NCBI GenBank assembly: GCA_018401055.1
Contig: JAGYLB010000110.1
Location: 62,001-126,000, forward strand
From: Roseicyclus sp.
Lineage (GTDB): Bacteria > Pseudomonadota > Alphaproteobacteria > Rhodobacterales > Rhodobacteraceae
Length of the DNA stretch: 64,000 nucleotides
Direction: 5' to 3'
The notes under the pieces were generated by a model, which saw only the letters and a program-made list of their open reading frames with translations, made no database searches and had not been told where the DNA came from. The position numbers and the translations under genes were made by a program. The stretch's first letter is position 1. Each line of letters starts with the position of its first letter. Positions 48,369-58,011 of this stretch are shown here, in pieces.

Positions 48369-49885
48369 ATGACACATCTGGCTCAGTTGTCCGCCCTCGG
48401 TGTTACCAGCTTCGGCTGGGATCTCGTCTCCTCGATCCGGATCGAGGCGCTCAATGCCGCCATCACCGAAGCCGGGCGCAGCCCCGCGGGATTCGAGGGA
48501 CCCGCCGACGCGGCAACCCGAGTGCGCGCCGCCTTCGGACCTTGGCAAATCTCAAGCGAGAGCGACGGTGCGCTTTGTGCATGACCCTGCCGCTGCACGA
48601 TATCGAGATCACGGTGTCGGGCGCCCCACGCGCGTTCGCCTCGGGCGAAGCCGGGATAGACCTTCGTCTCGTCTACCTGCCCCACGATCCCAATGGCACA
48701 TCACTGGACATCGCAGGCGATCGGGCGCGCAAGATGCTGCTGGTTATCGACACCGGCACCAACGAGGCAAGGGCACCCGTGTCCGTTACCCATGTTGATA
48801 TCGACGACCCGCACAAGTTTGACGACACGATCTTCGTCCAAGCCGCGCTGGAGCGATGGCTGGGCGACAACCTCGCCGTCTTCACCCATGTGCTGGCCGC
48901 CGTCACCCTTTATGAGACGGTAGACAAGAGCGGCGACTACATCTGGATGAAGCCGACGTGGCTTGGCTATGCCTTCGGGCGGGATGCCACGGACCCTGCG
49001 CAATCGATCCTCAGCGTCCTGTCGCAGACCGGCAATCGCTCGGCCGACGACCTGCCGCTACAGACCGTCGTAGACGCGCTCCCGGCAGGAGCCGAGGCGG
49101 GTTTTCTGGTCTCGCGCCGCCGTTTCCTGCGCGACGTGATCTTGCCCGCGCTGCCCGCCGCCTACCCGGGGCTGAGCACGACGGACCTCAAGCTGCTGCC
49201 CGATGATGCCGGGTTGACCCTTAAGGCGCCCGTGCAGTTGCACGACATCCCCTATGAGGGAGAAACCTACAATCCCGAACTCCTGCGCCTCGATATCGAG
49301 CTCTACGACACGTTCGTGCGCACCGTGATGGAGACACGGACCAAGGTCTCGTGGGGGGTCTGGGGACATTGCCGGATTTCCGGCAGCTATGGGTTCGAAC
49401 TGGTCGACCGGCCAGATGGCAGCCGCGGCATGCGCGTCGTCCAGAAGGAGGCGCCGATCGAGAAATCCTGGAAGGAGGTGGAAGAAGGGGCGAAGATCAC
49501 CAAGTTGATCCTTGCCATTATCGCCGCCCTCTCCGGATTGATCATTGCGATCTGCACCTTCGGCTTCGGGGTCGCGGCAGCCGCGCCGCTCTATTTCGCG
49601 ATGTACGGGGGCATGATCGGGTTCACCGCTCTCCTTGGCAACGAGATCTTCACAGGCGAGACCAGTCCGGCCCTGGACCTGCTGGAGACCCGGATCGACG
49701 AAACGCTGACATGGTGCACGGGATCGGTCTTCACGCCCGAATTCATCGGCCTGCACCACGCCCTGCAGATCGGGGGGCGGACAGTCGGCGGCACGCGTGC
49801 TGCGCGGCTGCGGACCGGGCCGCCGCTCGCCGTCGCCTTCCAAGATCTCTATGCCGGGACGATGGAGGCGCGGCGCGGTGTTTGA
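48369..49885 (+). CDS. P47/OrfX-like (TULIP-fold) protein 2, frameshifted near 5' end
   Basis: About 505 residues. The start reads ALGVTSFGWDLVSSIRIEAL with N-AI following, then AFGPWQIS, the same GWD/Asn/G-x-F-x-x-W pattern as its neighbours. Two indels near 48550-48580 separate this from the main frame (LPLHDIEITVSGAPRAFASG onwards). A strongly hydrophobic stretch near residue 380 (LILAIIAALSGLIIAICTFG) resembles a membrane-inserting hairpin. ATG 48369 is chosen because GGAG lies 10 bases upstream; ATG 48354 lacks a site. The stop overlaps the start of protein 3. Confidence 0.65.
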
Positions 49886-51149
49886 CCTCGGCGAATGGGA
49901 CCTGCTGACGCTGACTGACGTACGGATGGTCAACGCGGCGATGGTCGCGCGGCAAAACGAACTGATCACGAGGTTCAACCACCACAGCGAAAGCTTCCGC
50001 ATCAAGGGCCGCTTCGGGCCATGGCGCATCGTGCCAAGCCAATCGACGCAGATTCTGCAGGTCGAACTTCCGGTGACGGAGGGCGAGTTGCGCGTGCCGG
50101 GCTACCGCGTGCCCACCCGCCTTGGCGGCATCACGCTGCGGGTGCGGCTGGCCCTGCGCCTTCTGCCGGTAGGATCCCGGGAGGAGGTCCACGATCTTGT
50201 CTTCGACTTCGACGAGTTGGAGGACGATGAGGGCGCGGTCCGCGCGATCTCCTACGACGATCCCGAAGGGCAGCTCGAGGGCATAGAGGCTGTGATCTTC
50301 AAGCTCGCCGTCGCGCGCTGCCTGTCGGCCAATGCAGCGGAGGTCTCCTTCGTCTTCGGCTCGGTCAAGTGCCGCGGATCCCTGCAAGACGAAAGCCTGC
50401 GCCTGCCCTATCAGGGCTGGGCCAATGTCGAGACGACCGGCGGACGGCACTACCTCGCGCTCGGTGCGGCCTTCAATGCCCCGAAGGCACCGTTGCAGAA
50501 CATCGACCCCGAGATCCTCGTCCGACGGGCCTCGGCCTACGTGGCGATGTCCCGCACGTTCCTGATGACGCGTGTGATCTACCCGTCGCTGGATCAAGGG
50601 TTCAGTCCACCGATCCCATTCCGGCACGCAGGCACCAAGGCCTCGAACATGGTGCCCATCGACCTCGGGTCCCATCGGCACGGATCGTGGATCGTGCGGC
50701 CCATCGTGCGGCGACTGGTCATCGAGCAGGGCCAGAAGGCGCTGACCGCCCGGGCAGAAACCACGACCGCTTTGCCGATGGACGCCCGTCTCGAAAGCCT
50801 TGTCGAGTTGAGCATGCCGTTCCATTTCGATGCCGGCACGCGCAGCTTGAGTTTTCTGCCGGACCCAAATCCACGCGACCGGCACCGGGTCATCGGCTCG
50901 GGTCCCTTCTCGGGCCTGGTGGCGTTCCTCGTCACGCTGATTCTCGGCCTGAACGTCGATGCGCTGAAGGCGCTGGTGAAGGTCTGCGCGGGGCAACTTC
51001 AGGGGACGAACCTGAAGACCGTGACCCTGGCCGAGTGGAACAGTGTGCGGGATTTCCGCATCGATACGGCCGACTTGAACGGGGCGCTGGTCCTGAGCGA
51101 CACCCGCGACGCGGTCGGCCCCGGATCGGCCGCGGCTCCAGTTGGGTGA
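49878..51149 (+). CDS. P47/OrfX-like (TULIP-fold) protein 3
   Basis: An intact protein of 423 residues, close to the P47 length. It starts FDLGEWDLLTLTDVRMVNAA, then SFRIKGRFGPWRIVPSQSTQ, again E/GWD, Asn and G-x-F-x-x-W-x-I. The remainder alternates amphipathic strands (LGGITLRVRLALRLLPVGSR) with one hydrophobic helix near the C-terminus (GLVAFLVTLILGLNVDALKA). The start is GTG at 49878, overlapping the previous gene by eight bases with GGAGG 13 bases upstream, so it is translationally coupled. IS5-type debris begins within 85 bases of its stop. Confidence 0.65.
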   Translation: MFDLGEWDLLTLTDVRMVNAAMVARQNELITRFNHHSESFRIKGRFGPWRIVPSQSTQILQVELPVTEGELRVPGYRVPTRLGGITLRVRLALRLLPVGSREEVHDLVFDFDELEDDEGAVRAISYDDPEGQLEGIEAVIFKLAVARCLSANAAEVSFVFGSVKCRGSLQDESLRLPYQGWANVETTGGRHYLALGAAFNAPKAPLQNIDPEILVRRASAYVAMSRTFLMTRVIYPSLDQGFSPPIPFRHAGTKASNMVPIDLGSHRHGSWIVRPIVRRLVIEQGQKALTARAETTTALPMDARLESLVELSMPFHFDAGTRSLSFLPDPNPRDRHRVIGSGPFSGLVAFLVTLILGLNVDALKALVKVCAGQLQGTNLKTVTLAEWNSVRDFRIDTADLNGALVLSDTRDAVGPGSAAAPVG

Positions 51150-51230
51150 ACGCCACTACGAAGCCAGACACTCCCGCATGGAAGGGGGCCCTCGGAGTAT
51201 TGAACTAGGTTCCAGACCCATAACCGGTAA

Positions 51231-51623
51231 ATGACCGTGACGACCAAGATCATGGCCCTGGCCGATGCGCTCGGCAACCTGATCGACTTCCGCCTGCTGC
51301 CCGGGCAGGCCCACGACCTGCGCGGAACGGCGACGCTGCTCAAGGGACTTGCATGCGGCCAACGCCTTGCCGACCGCGCGTTCGACGCCAACTGGGTGCG
51401 CGACGCCCTGACCGGGTAGGGGATCGAGCCCGTCATCCCGCCAAAGTCCAACCGCCGCTTTCCCGCAGAGTTCGACCGCGACACCTACAAATGGCGGCAC
51501 CTGATCGAGAACCTCTTAGGAAAGCTGAAAGAATACAGAGGGATCGCAACGCGGTGGTGCAAGACAGACGAAAGCTTCGGCGCTTTCATCTCCATCGTGG
51601 CAACCATCATTCGCCAGAGGTGA
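51231..51623 (+). mobile_element. IS5-family (IS427-like) transposase C-terminal remnant with in-frame stop
   Basis: The translation matches the C-terminal half of IS5-type transposases: LGNLIDFRLLPGQAHDLRGT, LADRAFDANWVRDALTG, then an in-frame TAG at 51417. After it comes GIEPVIPPKSNRR and the signature YKWRHLIENLLGKLKEYR, which fits Y-(2)-R-(3)-E-(6)-K with the catalytic Glu. The N-terminal half is missing and the stop is internal, so it is inactive. Its downstream end abuts the truncated LuxR-type gene. Confidence 0.7.
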
Positions 51624-51624
51624 G

Positions 51625-51958
51625 ATGCCGTCCCTGGGGAAGACGACGGTCGGAGATATGCTGCCTCGAAGAAGCTCGAGATCATCCGTTCGATGGAGGT
51701 GTCGCACGTGCCGGCGAAGCGCAGCTCGGCAAAGGCCGCGCCGCCGAGGAAGAAACAGTCGAACTCCGCGCGGTAGCTGGACCGGACGATGCTGTCCCGC
51801 GCGGAATGTTCATGTTTGGCGCTAGGCCTGCTGGAGGTGGCGACGAACAGCTGCTCGAAGCCGAACGGCTGCAGGTCCTGGTGAAGCCTCGACCAGAGCG
51901 CGGCGGCTTCATGGCAGGCAAGATAGGGCTTGATCTGGGCTGTCGGCGTCGTCTGCAT
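51625..51958 (-). pseudogene. LuxR-type regulator truncated by the IS5-like element
   Basis: From ATG 51958 about 100 residues resemble the autoinducer-binding domain of LuxR regulators: LWSRLHQDLQPFGFEQLFVA, YRAEFDCFFLGGAAFAELRF and ERMISSFFEAAY. Homology stops where the IS5-like remnant begins (about 51650), so the helix-turn-helix is missing. It was probably a quorum-sensing-type regulator disrupted by insertion. The assignment to the LuxR family is moderate, since only one domain is left. Confidence 0.45.
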
Positions 51959-52122
51959 CGGATGGCTGCCTGGTTGCCACCCTTGCCGAATCTAGGATGC
52001 CACAGCCAGGGAGCATCAAGGATCGCCATGCGCGCGGTGGCGCGGTTTCGGCGGATTCTCACCGGTGGAGCGGGGACGAGGCGTGTGCGTGGTGCGCGGT
52101 GGTTTGTGGGGCTCGAAGGGCT

Positions 52123-53782
52123 GAGGCTGTGTAAAAACCCAGATTTATGCTATGCTTACCCACGATTTGGAGGGTTCGCATGGCGGGTTTCATCGAGGGG
52201 GTCAGCCGGGATCAGACGACGCTGTTTCCGGAGCGTCTGGACGAGTGGATCGGGGAAGATCACCTCGCGCGTGTGGTCGATCTGTTCGTTGACCAGCTCG
52301 ATCTGCCCTTGCTCGGGTTCCAACGCCATGCCGCCGCGCGCACGGGGCGGCCGGGGTATCACTCGGCTGTGCTGCTGAAGCTGTTCATCTACGGTTATCT
52401 GAACCGGATCCCCTCCAGCCGCCGTCTGGAATGTGAGGCCAGGCGCAATGTCGAGGTGATGTGGCTGACCGGGCGGCTGGTTCCAGATCACAAGACCATT
52501 GCAGATTTCCGGCGGCAGAACGGTCCGGCCATCCGGAAGACCTGCGCGAAGTTCGTCGATCTCTGCCGCCGCATCGGTGTTCTGAAGGGCGAAGTCGTCG
52601 CCGTTGACGGGAGCAAGTTCAAGGCGGTCAACAACCGCGACCGGAACTTCACCAAGGGCAAGATCGCCAGCCGCCTCGCCCATCTGGAAGCCGAAGTCGG
52701 CCGCTACATCGAGGAGGCCGACCGGATCGACCGTCAGGAAACCGGCGCGGCGCGGGCCGAGCGGGCGGCACATCTGACGGGCCGATATCACCGGATCCGC
52801 AAGGAGATCGAACGTCTGCTGGCTATGGACAAGGCGCTGGCCGATGCCCCTGACGGGCAGATATCGCTCACTGACCCTGACGCGCGCGCCATGGCGACAC
52901 GCGCGCAGCATAGCGGGCATGTCGGCTATAACGTTCAGAGCGTGGTTGATGCCGAGACCCATCTGATCGTGACGCATGAGGTCACCAATCAGGGGCATGA
53001 CCGGGACCTGCTGACCAAAATGGCCACACAGGCGAAGGCCGCATTGCAGCGCGAGGAGCTGCACATCCTTGCCGACAAAGGCTATTTCAGTGCGCTCGAA
53101 ATCCTTGCCTGCCACAAGGCCAGCATCACCGCGACCGTCCCCCGATCGGACACATCCGGCGCCCGTTCAAAGGGCCATTTCGTGAAGGCCGACTTTGCCT
53201 ATGACCATGACGCCGATGTCTATCGCTGCCCGGCGGGGCAGGCGCTGACGCATCGCACGACTACCGAACAGCAGGGCCTGCAGATGCGGCGCTACTGGAC
53301 GAACGCGTGCAAAGCCTGCGCCCTCAAAAGCCGTTGCACCTCCGGGAACGAACGTCGGGTCTCCCGATGGGAACATGAGCATCTTGTCGAGGCCTCGAAT
53401 GCCCGCCGTCGCAGCCCGGCGTCGCCGATGAGTGTCCGGCGGTCCACGGTCGAGCACCCGTTCGGCACGATCAAGTCCTGGACCGGCCCCTGCCATTTCC
53501 TGACCCGGCGGCTTCGGGGCGTGCGCACGGAAATGGCGCTGAACGTGCTGGCCTACAACATCAAGCGCATGATCTCGCTTGTCGGGATCAAGGGGTTGAT
53601 GGCCGCAATCCCGGGGTAAATCGGGCCAACAGCGGCTGTAACCGCCGAATCGACGCGCTCCAGCACCCCCGGCGCCCCGGACGCTCCATGAGCTCGCTTG
53701 CGACCACATCGAGCCGTACTCTACTCGCTGGCCAGAATCGCGCCGGCCCGCGGCTCAGGTGGCCGAGTTTTCACACAGCCTC
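52123..53782 (+). mobile_element. Complete IS1182-family insertion sequence
   Basis: An element of about 1,660 bp bounded by inverted repeats. The left end is GAGGCTGTGTAAAAACCC (52123-52140); the right end, read in reverse complement, is GAGGCTGTGTGAAAACTC (53765-53782). It holds one intact transposase gene. Its size and end sequence fit IS1182-type elements. No clear target duplication is visible. Confidence 0.8.
52180..53619 (+). CDS. IS1182-family transposase
   Basis: A 479-residue DDE transposase. The N-terminal region GFIEGVSRDQTTLFPERLDE and HSAVLLKLFIYGYLNRIPSS is typical of IS1182. The catalytic core shows EVVAVDGSKFKAVNN (first Asp), LHILADKGYFSALEILAC (second Asp) and STVEHPFGTIKSWTG (Glu). 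A zinc-like CKACALKSRCTSGNERR segment precedes the last motif. Start ATG 52180 follows GGAGGG. The frame is intact, unlike most neighbours, so the element may be active and recent. Confidence 0.88.
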   Translation: MAGFIEGVSRDQTTLFPERLDEWIGEDHLARVVDLFVDQLDLPLLGFQRHAAARTGRPGYHSAVLLKLFIYGYLNRIPSSRRLECEARRNVEVMWLTGRLVPDHKTIADFRRQNGPAIRKTCAKFVDLCRRIGVLKGEVVAVDGSKFKAVNNRDRNFTKGKIASRLAHLEAEVGRYIEEADRIDRQETGAARAERAAHLTGRYHRIRKEIERLLAMDKALADAPDGQISLTDPDARAMATRAQHSGHVGYNVQSVVDAETHLIVTHEVTNQGHDRDLLTKMATQAKAALQREELHILADKGYFSALEILACHKASITATVPRSDTSGARSKGHFVKADFAYDHDADVYRCPAGQALTHRTTTEQQGLQMRRYWTNACKACALKSRCTSGNERRVSRWEHEHLVEASNARRRSPASPMSVRRSTVEHPFGTIKSWTGPCHFLTRRLRGVRTEMALNVLAYNIKRMISLVGIKGLMAAIPG

Positions 53783-53941
53783 GGCGGAAAGCGGACACAG
53801 CCCAAGATCAGCCGGCACTCTCCGAATTGCCGGGTGATCGGCTAAGCCGACGTTCGCCTCGACAGCACGCAGGGTAGATTTCGCCCGATGCTGGCCCGTC
53901 TATCGTTTGCTCCAGAATGCGCCGCCATCAGACCCATCAAG

Positions 53942-55297
53942 TCAAAATCCGCCAAAGCCAATCCCGAGCGCGATGATGACTGTGCAGGCGACCGTGGGGC
54001 CGAGAACGGCGACGACGAAGATGTCGCCGTAAGCCTGCCTGTGCGTCATGCCGCAGATGCCCAAAAGCGTGATGACCGCGCCATTATGCGGCAAGGTATC
54101 CAAGCCACCCGTCGCCACCGCAACCACCCGGTGCAACAATGCGGGGTCGACGCCCTGCGCCATGGCCTGATGCACAAGCGCCGGTCCCAGCGCGTCGAGC
54201 GCGATCGACATGCCGCCCGAGGCCGAGCCGGTAATCCCCGCCAGCGCGCCCGAGGACAGGGCCGCCGAGATCACGACATGCCCCCCCGACAGGCCATCGA
54301 GGCCAAGCCGCAGCACCTCAAACCCCGGCAGGCTTGCGATGACCGCGCCAAAGCCCACAAGGCTTGCGGTGTTGAACAGCGGCAGCAGCGCCGAGGTCGC
54401 GCCCGCGTTCAGCGTTTCCATCATGTTGGGCGGCCGGCTGAGGGCAAGCGACAGCGCGAGTGCAACCGAAAGTGCGGCGATCACAGACCATAGCCCGCCG
54501 ACCCGTGACAGGTCGGTCGCGCCGTAAAGCGGCAGGGCAAGGTATCCGGTCTCGCGAATGGGCAAGACCAGAAGGCTCATCGCCAGCGTGACGATCCCCA
54601 CCGACAGGATCGGCACCAGCGCCACCCAAATCGGCAGGGGCCGGTCGCGCGGCGGGCTGTCGGGTGCCTGCGGCGGCGCATCCCCGCAAGCGCCCGCGCG
54701 CGGTAACGCAGCCATGCAAGCCCCAGCGCCAGCATCACCGCCCCGGCGATGACCCCCAACCCCGGCGCGGCAAAGGGCGTGGTTCCGAAGGTCGCCATCG
54801 GGATCGCGTTCTGGATCGATGGCGTGCCCGGCAGCGCCGTCATGGTGAAGGTAAAGGCCCCAGCGCGATGGTTGCCGGGATCAGTCGTGCGGGCAGTCCG
54901 GTCTGCGCGAAAAGCGCGCGCGCCAGAGGCCAGGCCGCAAAGGCGACGACGAACAGCGACACCCCGCCATAAGTCAGCACCGCGCAGGCCAGCACCACCG
55001 CGAGCATTGCGTTCGAGGGTCCCACGGCGGCCGCGATGGCCTGAGCCAGCCGCTCGGCCGCGCCCGAGGCCTCCATCACCTTGCCAAAGAGCGCCCCGAG
55101 CAAGAACAGGGAAAGAAGGCCACCACAAAGCCCCCTGCCGCTTCCATGAAGACCTGCGTGTACGCGGCCAGCACCGGCATGCCCGACACCAGCGCCGCAA
55201 GGGCTGCGAGCAGCGGGGCCAGCACCAGCACCGACAGCCCGGCCCAGGCCCCGGCGATCAGCGCGACAAGCACGATCAAGATCAAGATGATGGACAC
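53942..55297 (-). CDS. GntP-family permease (gluconate/hydroxy-acid transporter), frameshifted
   Basis: A polytopic membrane protein of about 452 residues spread over at least three frames (breaks near 55110, 54860 and 54640). Family landmarks: VSGMPVLAAYTQVFMEAAGG, SNAMLAVVLACAVLTYGGVS and TMTALPGTPSIQNAIPM, the diagnostic GntP motif. Near the C-terminus are VATGGLDTLPHNGAVITLLG and AYGDIFVVAVLGP. The start is GTG 55297 with GGAGG upstream. GntP proteins import gluconate, hydroxybutyrate or related acids by proton symport; the substrate cannot be read. Confidence 0.8.
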
Positions 55298-55428
55298 GCG
55301 GCCTCCGATGCTGCATTGCAGCATAACCCGAAGCCGTGCGATATCCAAGCCTGTGGCGCAGGGCCGGTCAGGCAGGTTCCGCGCATTCCGCGGCGACATG
55401 GGCGCGAAGCGCGGTCTCGGGGATCTCC

Positions 55429-56253
55429 TCAAAGGCTGAGCATAAGGCCGCGCAGCCGGTCGAGCCTTGGGGCCATTTCAGGCGGATCGGCCGGAGAGGG
55501 GGCATGGCCAAGTCTGAGGAGATCCGGGCGCCCTGCCGCCTCTGTCACGATCCTGGCCAGTGCGCCGAGACTGCGGGGCTGGCCCGATCCGATGTCGCAA
55601 GGCCCCGACAGGCGACTGTCCATCAGCGCAAGGATCAGCCGCGCGACATGGGGCGTCGAGACGACATCGCGGATCAGCCCTGCCGCGCGCACCTCGGCGG
55701 GGCGGCCCGCGCGGCAGGCGGCGATCAGGCCGGGGATCAGGCGGCGTGGGTCCTCCTGCGGGCCGTAGAGGTGAAAGAGCCGCGCCCAGACCAGCGCCGG
55801 GCCGCAGGTTGCGGCAAGTTCGTCCTGCAGCGCGGCCTTGGCCTGTCCGTAGGGGGTCGCGGGGTCGATGGCGCGCGCCTCGTCCCATGCGCCCGTGGCC
55901 GCCGCGTCGTATTCGGCGCAGGTTCCCAGCGCCACGACGCGCGTGCCGCCCGCAGCCATGACGCGGCGCACCAGATCGGCGGAAGCCTCGCGCCAGAGCG
56001 CATTGGCGGGCGAGGTCCAGAAGGCGCCATGCTCCACCTCCCAGGCGCAATGGATCAGGCGCGGGGCGAGGCCCGCCAGCTGGGCGCGATCCTGCGCCAC
56101 CAGCAGATCGGCGCTGTGCCAGGTGACGCCGGGCCGCGCCGCGCCGGGGCTGCGGCTGACGGCGTGAACGGGGATCTGCGCGGCGCAGAGGGCCGCCAAC
56201 ACCTGCCGCCCGACAAAACCCGTGGCTCCGGTCAGAAGAACAGGATCAGCCAT
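55429..56253 (-). CDS. NAD(P)-dependent sugar-nucleotide epimerase/reductase (extended SDR)
   Basis: A 274-residue extended short-chain dehydrogenase. The Rossmann motif is VLLTGATGFVGRQVLAAL and the active-site pair is TPYGQAKAALQDEL (Tyr-x-x-x-Lys). ARLFHLYGPQEDPRRLIPGL is typical of nucleotide-sugar epimerases and 4-reductases. It overlaps the 3,5-epimerase homologue upstream by eight bases and is the last gene of the sugar operon. It likely performs the final 4-ketoreduction of the CDP-sugar; this is inference from gene order. Confidence 0.82.
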   Translation of the reverse strand: MADPVLLTGATGFVGRQVLAALCAAQIPVHAVSRSPGAARPGVTWHSADLLVAQDRAQLAGLAPRLIHCAWEVEHGAFWTSPANALWREASADLVRRVMAAGGTRVVALGTCAEYDAAATGAWDEARAIDPATPYGQAKAALQDELAATCGPALVWARLFHLYGPQEDPRRLIPGLIAACRAGRPAEVRAAGLIRDVVSTPHVARLILALMDSRLSGPCDIGSGQPRSLGALARIVTEAAGRPDLLRLGHAPSPADPPEMAPRLDRLRGLMLSL

Positions 56254-56779
56254 CGGACAGGTCCGGCCAGCTGCGATCGCGATCCGACATCACGGCGGGG
56301 GCTGCGGGCCAGTCGATCCCGAGGGCGGGGTCGTCCCAACGTGCGCCACGCGCTGCGGGGGCGTGATGGGCCCCCTCGATCAGGTAGGAGACCACGGCGC
56401 CCTCGGTCAGGCTGAGGAAACCATGCGCCACGCCGGGCGGGAGAAACAGCGCGCGCCCGTCCGCGGCATCCAGACGGACCGCGTGCCAGCAACGGAACGT
56501 CGGACTGTGCGCACGCAAATCCACCGCCACGTCCCATGCGGCACCGGCGACACAGCGCACCAGCTTGGCCTCGCCGTGAGGCGCATCCTGCCAGTGCAGG
56601 CCGCGCAGCGTATGGGCATGCGGATTGGTGGACAGGCTGGCTTGAACGGGGACAAAGGCCACACCGGCGGCGGCGAAGCTATCCGCGCACCACGCGCGGC
56701 GAAACCCGCCCCTTGGGTCGCTGTGTTCGGGGCTTTCGACCTCAAAAACGCCAGGGATGGGGGTGGGTAAAACTTGCAT
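56246..56779 (-). CDS. dTDP-4-dehydrorhamnose 3,5-epimerase family protein (RfbC-like)
   Basis: A 177-residue cupin-fold epimerase. It carries the family motifs DPRGGFRRAWCADSFAAAG, SLSTNPHAHTLRGLHWQ with the catalytic His, VAGAAWDVAVDLRAHSPTF, and PPGVAHGFLSL. Start ATG 56779 overlaps the methyltransferase stop (TGATG context). In CDP-sugar clusters such homologues act on the 4-keto-6-deoxy intermediate rather than on the dTDP-rhamnose precursor. No rfbABD genes are nearby, so I avoid the symbol. Confidence 0.85.
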   Translation of the reverse strand: MQVLPTPIPGVFEVESPEHSDPRGGFRRAWCADSFAAAGVAFVPVQASLSTNPHAHTLRGLHWQDAPHGEAKLVRCVAGAAWDVAVDLRAHSPTFRCWHAVRLDAADGRALFLPPGVAHGFLSLTEGAVVSYLIEGAHHAPAARGARWDDPALGIDWPAAPAVMSDRDRSWPDLSDG

Positions 56780-58011
56780 CAATGCCGCTCCATCCGGGGC
56801 ACGGCGGTCCAAAGCCCGCCGGTGAAGCCCGCTTCGCGCCATTGGCGGAGCACTTCGGCGCGCAGGTTCCACGGCAGGATCAAGATGTCGTCGGGGTCCA
56901 TCGCCCGAAGTGCTTCGGGCGAGACGATGGGCACATGGGTGCCCGGCAGGCGCTGCCCCTGTTTGGCCTTGGCCTTGTCGGCGACGGCAAGGAACGTGCC
57001 CGGCGCCACACCGGCCGCATTGAGAAAGGTGTTGCCCTTGGCCGCCGCGCCATAGGCCGCGATCTTGCGGTCCATGTCCTGCATCGCGGCAAGCCAGGCG
57101 CGAAAGCCCTCCAGCACCTCGGCCACCTTGGGGGCGAAACCGGCATAGATCGCGTCATCCCCCAGCCCGCGCGCAGCTTCTTCGTGCCGCAGCGCCGAAA
57201 GCGCGTCGGAGGGGGGGCGCGGATTGCGGCTGACAAGGTAGCGGATCGAGCCGCCATGCGTGGGCAGGCGCGCGATGTCGAAGACATGTAGGCCATGGCG
57301 CGCGAACAGATGTTCGAGCGCCATCAGCGACCAATAGGCATAATGTTCGTGATAGATCGTGTCGAACTGCACCCCGTCGATCAGCGCCAGAAGATGCGGT
57401 GCCTCGACAGACAACACGCCTTGGGGGGCAAGCAGCGCGGCAAGGCCCGCGGTGAAGTCGTTCACATCAGGCACATGGGCCAGCACGTTGTTGGCCACGA
57501 CCAGATCGGCGGGGCCATCGGCGGCAACATCGCGGCCCATTTCGGCGGTCAGAAAGGCGGTGAGTGTCGGCACGCCCGCGGCGCGCGCGGCCTCGGCCAC
57601 GCCGCCAGATGGTTCGATCCCGAGACAGGGGATGCCGGCGGCCACGAAATTGCGCAAAAGATAGCCGTCGTTCGAGGCCACCTCGATCACGCGCGCGGCA
57701 GGCGTCAGCGACAGCCGCGCCGTAATCTCGGCGGCAAAGCGCGCGGCATGGTCGAGCCATGAGGCCGACATGGAGGAGAAATAGGCGTAATCGGCGTGAA
57801 AGATCGCGCTCGCGTCCACCACATGATCCAGCTGCACCATCTTGCAGGTGCCGCAGACCACGGCCCTGAGCGGAAAGCGCGACTCAAGCGCGGGGTCCGC
57901 GCCCGGCGGCAGATAGGCGTTCGAGACCGGATGCTGCCCCAGATTGCAGAGTGTCGGGCCGAAAGCCCCGCCGCAGGACCGGCAAGCGATGACGGGGGTG
58001 CAGGCGGTCAT
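56779..58011 (-). CDS. SAM-dependent sugar C-methyltransferase (NovU/TylC3-like)
   Basis: A 410-residue three-part enzyme. The N-terminal zinc-binding part has IACRSCGGAFGPTLCNLGQH and CGTCKMVQLDHV. A SAM-binding Rossmann domain holds RVIEVASNDGYLLRNFVAAG and ADLVVANNVLAHVPDVNDF. The C-terminal domain has KIAAYGAAAKGNTFLNAAG, typical of C-3 methyltransferases acting on 4-keto deoxysugars. It overlaps both neighbours, so it is tightly coupled in the operon. It predicts a branched-chain (C-methylated) deoxysugar product. Confidence 0.88.
   Translation of the reverse strand: MTACTPVIACRSCGGAFGPTLCNLGQHPVSNAYLPPGADPALESRFPLRAVVCGTCKMVQLDHVVDASAIFHADYAYFSSMSASWLDHAARFAAEITARLSLTPAARVIEVASNDGYLLRNFVAAGIPCLGIEPSGGVAEAARAAGVPTLTAFLTAEMGRDVAADGPADLVVANNVLAHVPDVNDFTAGLAALLAPQGVLSVEAPHLLALIDGVQFDTIYHEHYAYWSLMALEHLFARHGLHVFDIARLPTHGGSIRYLVSRNPRPPSDALSALRHEEAARGLGDDAIYAGFAPKVAEVLEGFRAWLAAMQDMDRKIAAYGAAAKGNTFLNAAGVAPGTFLAVADKAKAKQGQRLPGTHVPIVSPEALRAMDPDDILILPWNLRAEVLRQWREAGFTGGLWTAVPRMERH

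Noticed and set aside
46599..51149. A botulinum-neurotoxin-like protease accompanying the P47-like genes
   Set aside because: No HExxH-bearing large protein lies in or next to the operon inside this window.
52100..53800. Target-site duplication flanking the IS1182-family element
   Set aside because: The bases outside the two inverted repeats show no convincing direct repeat.
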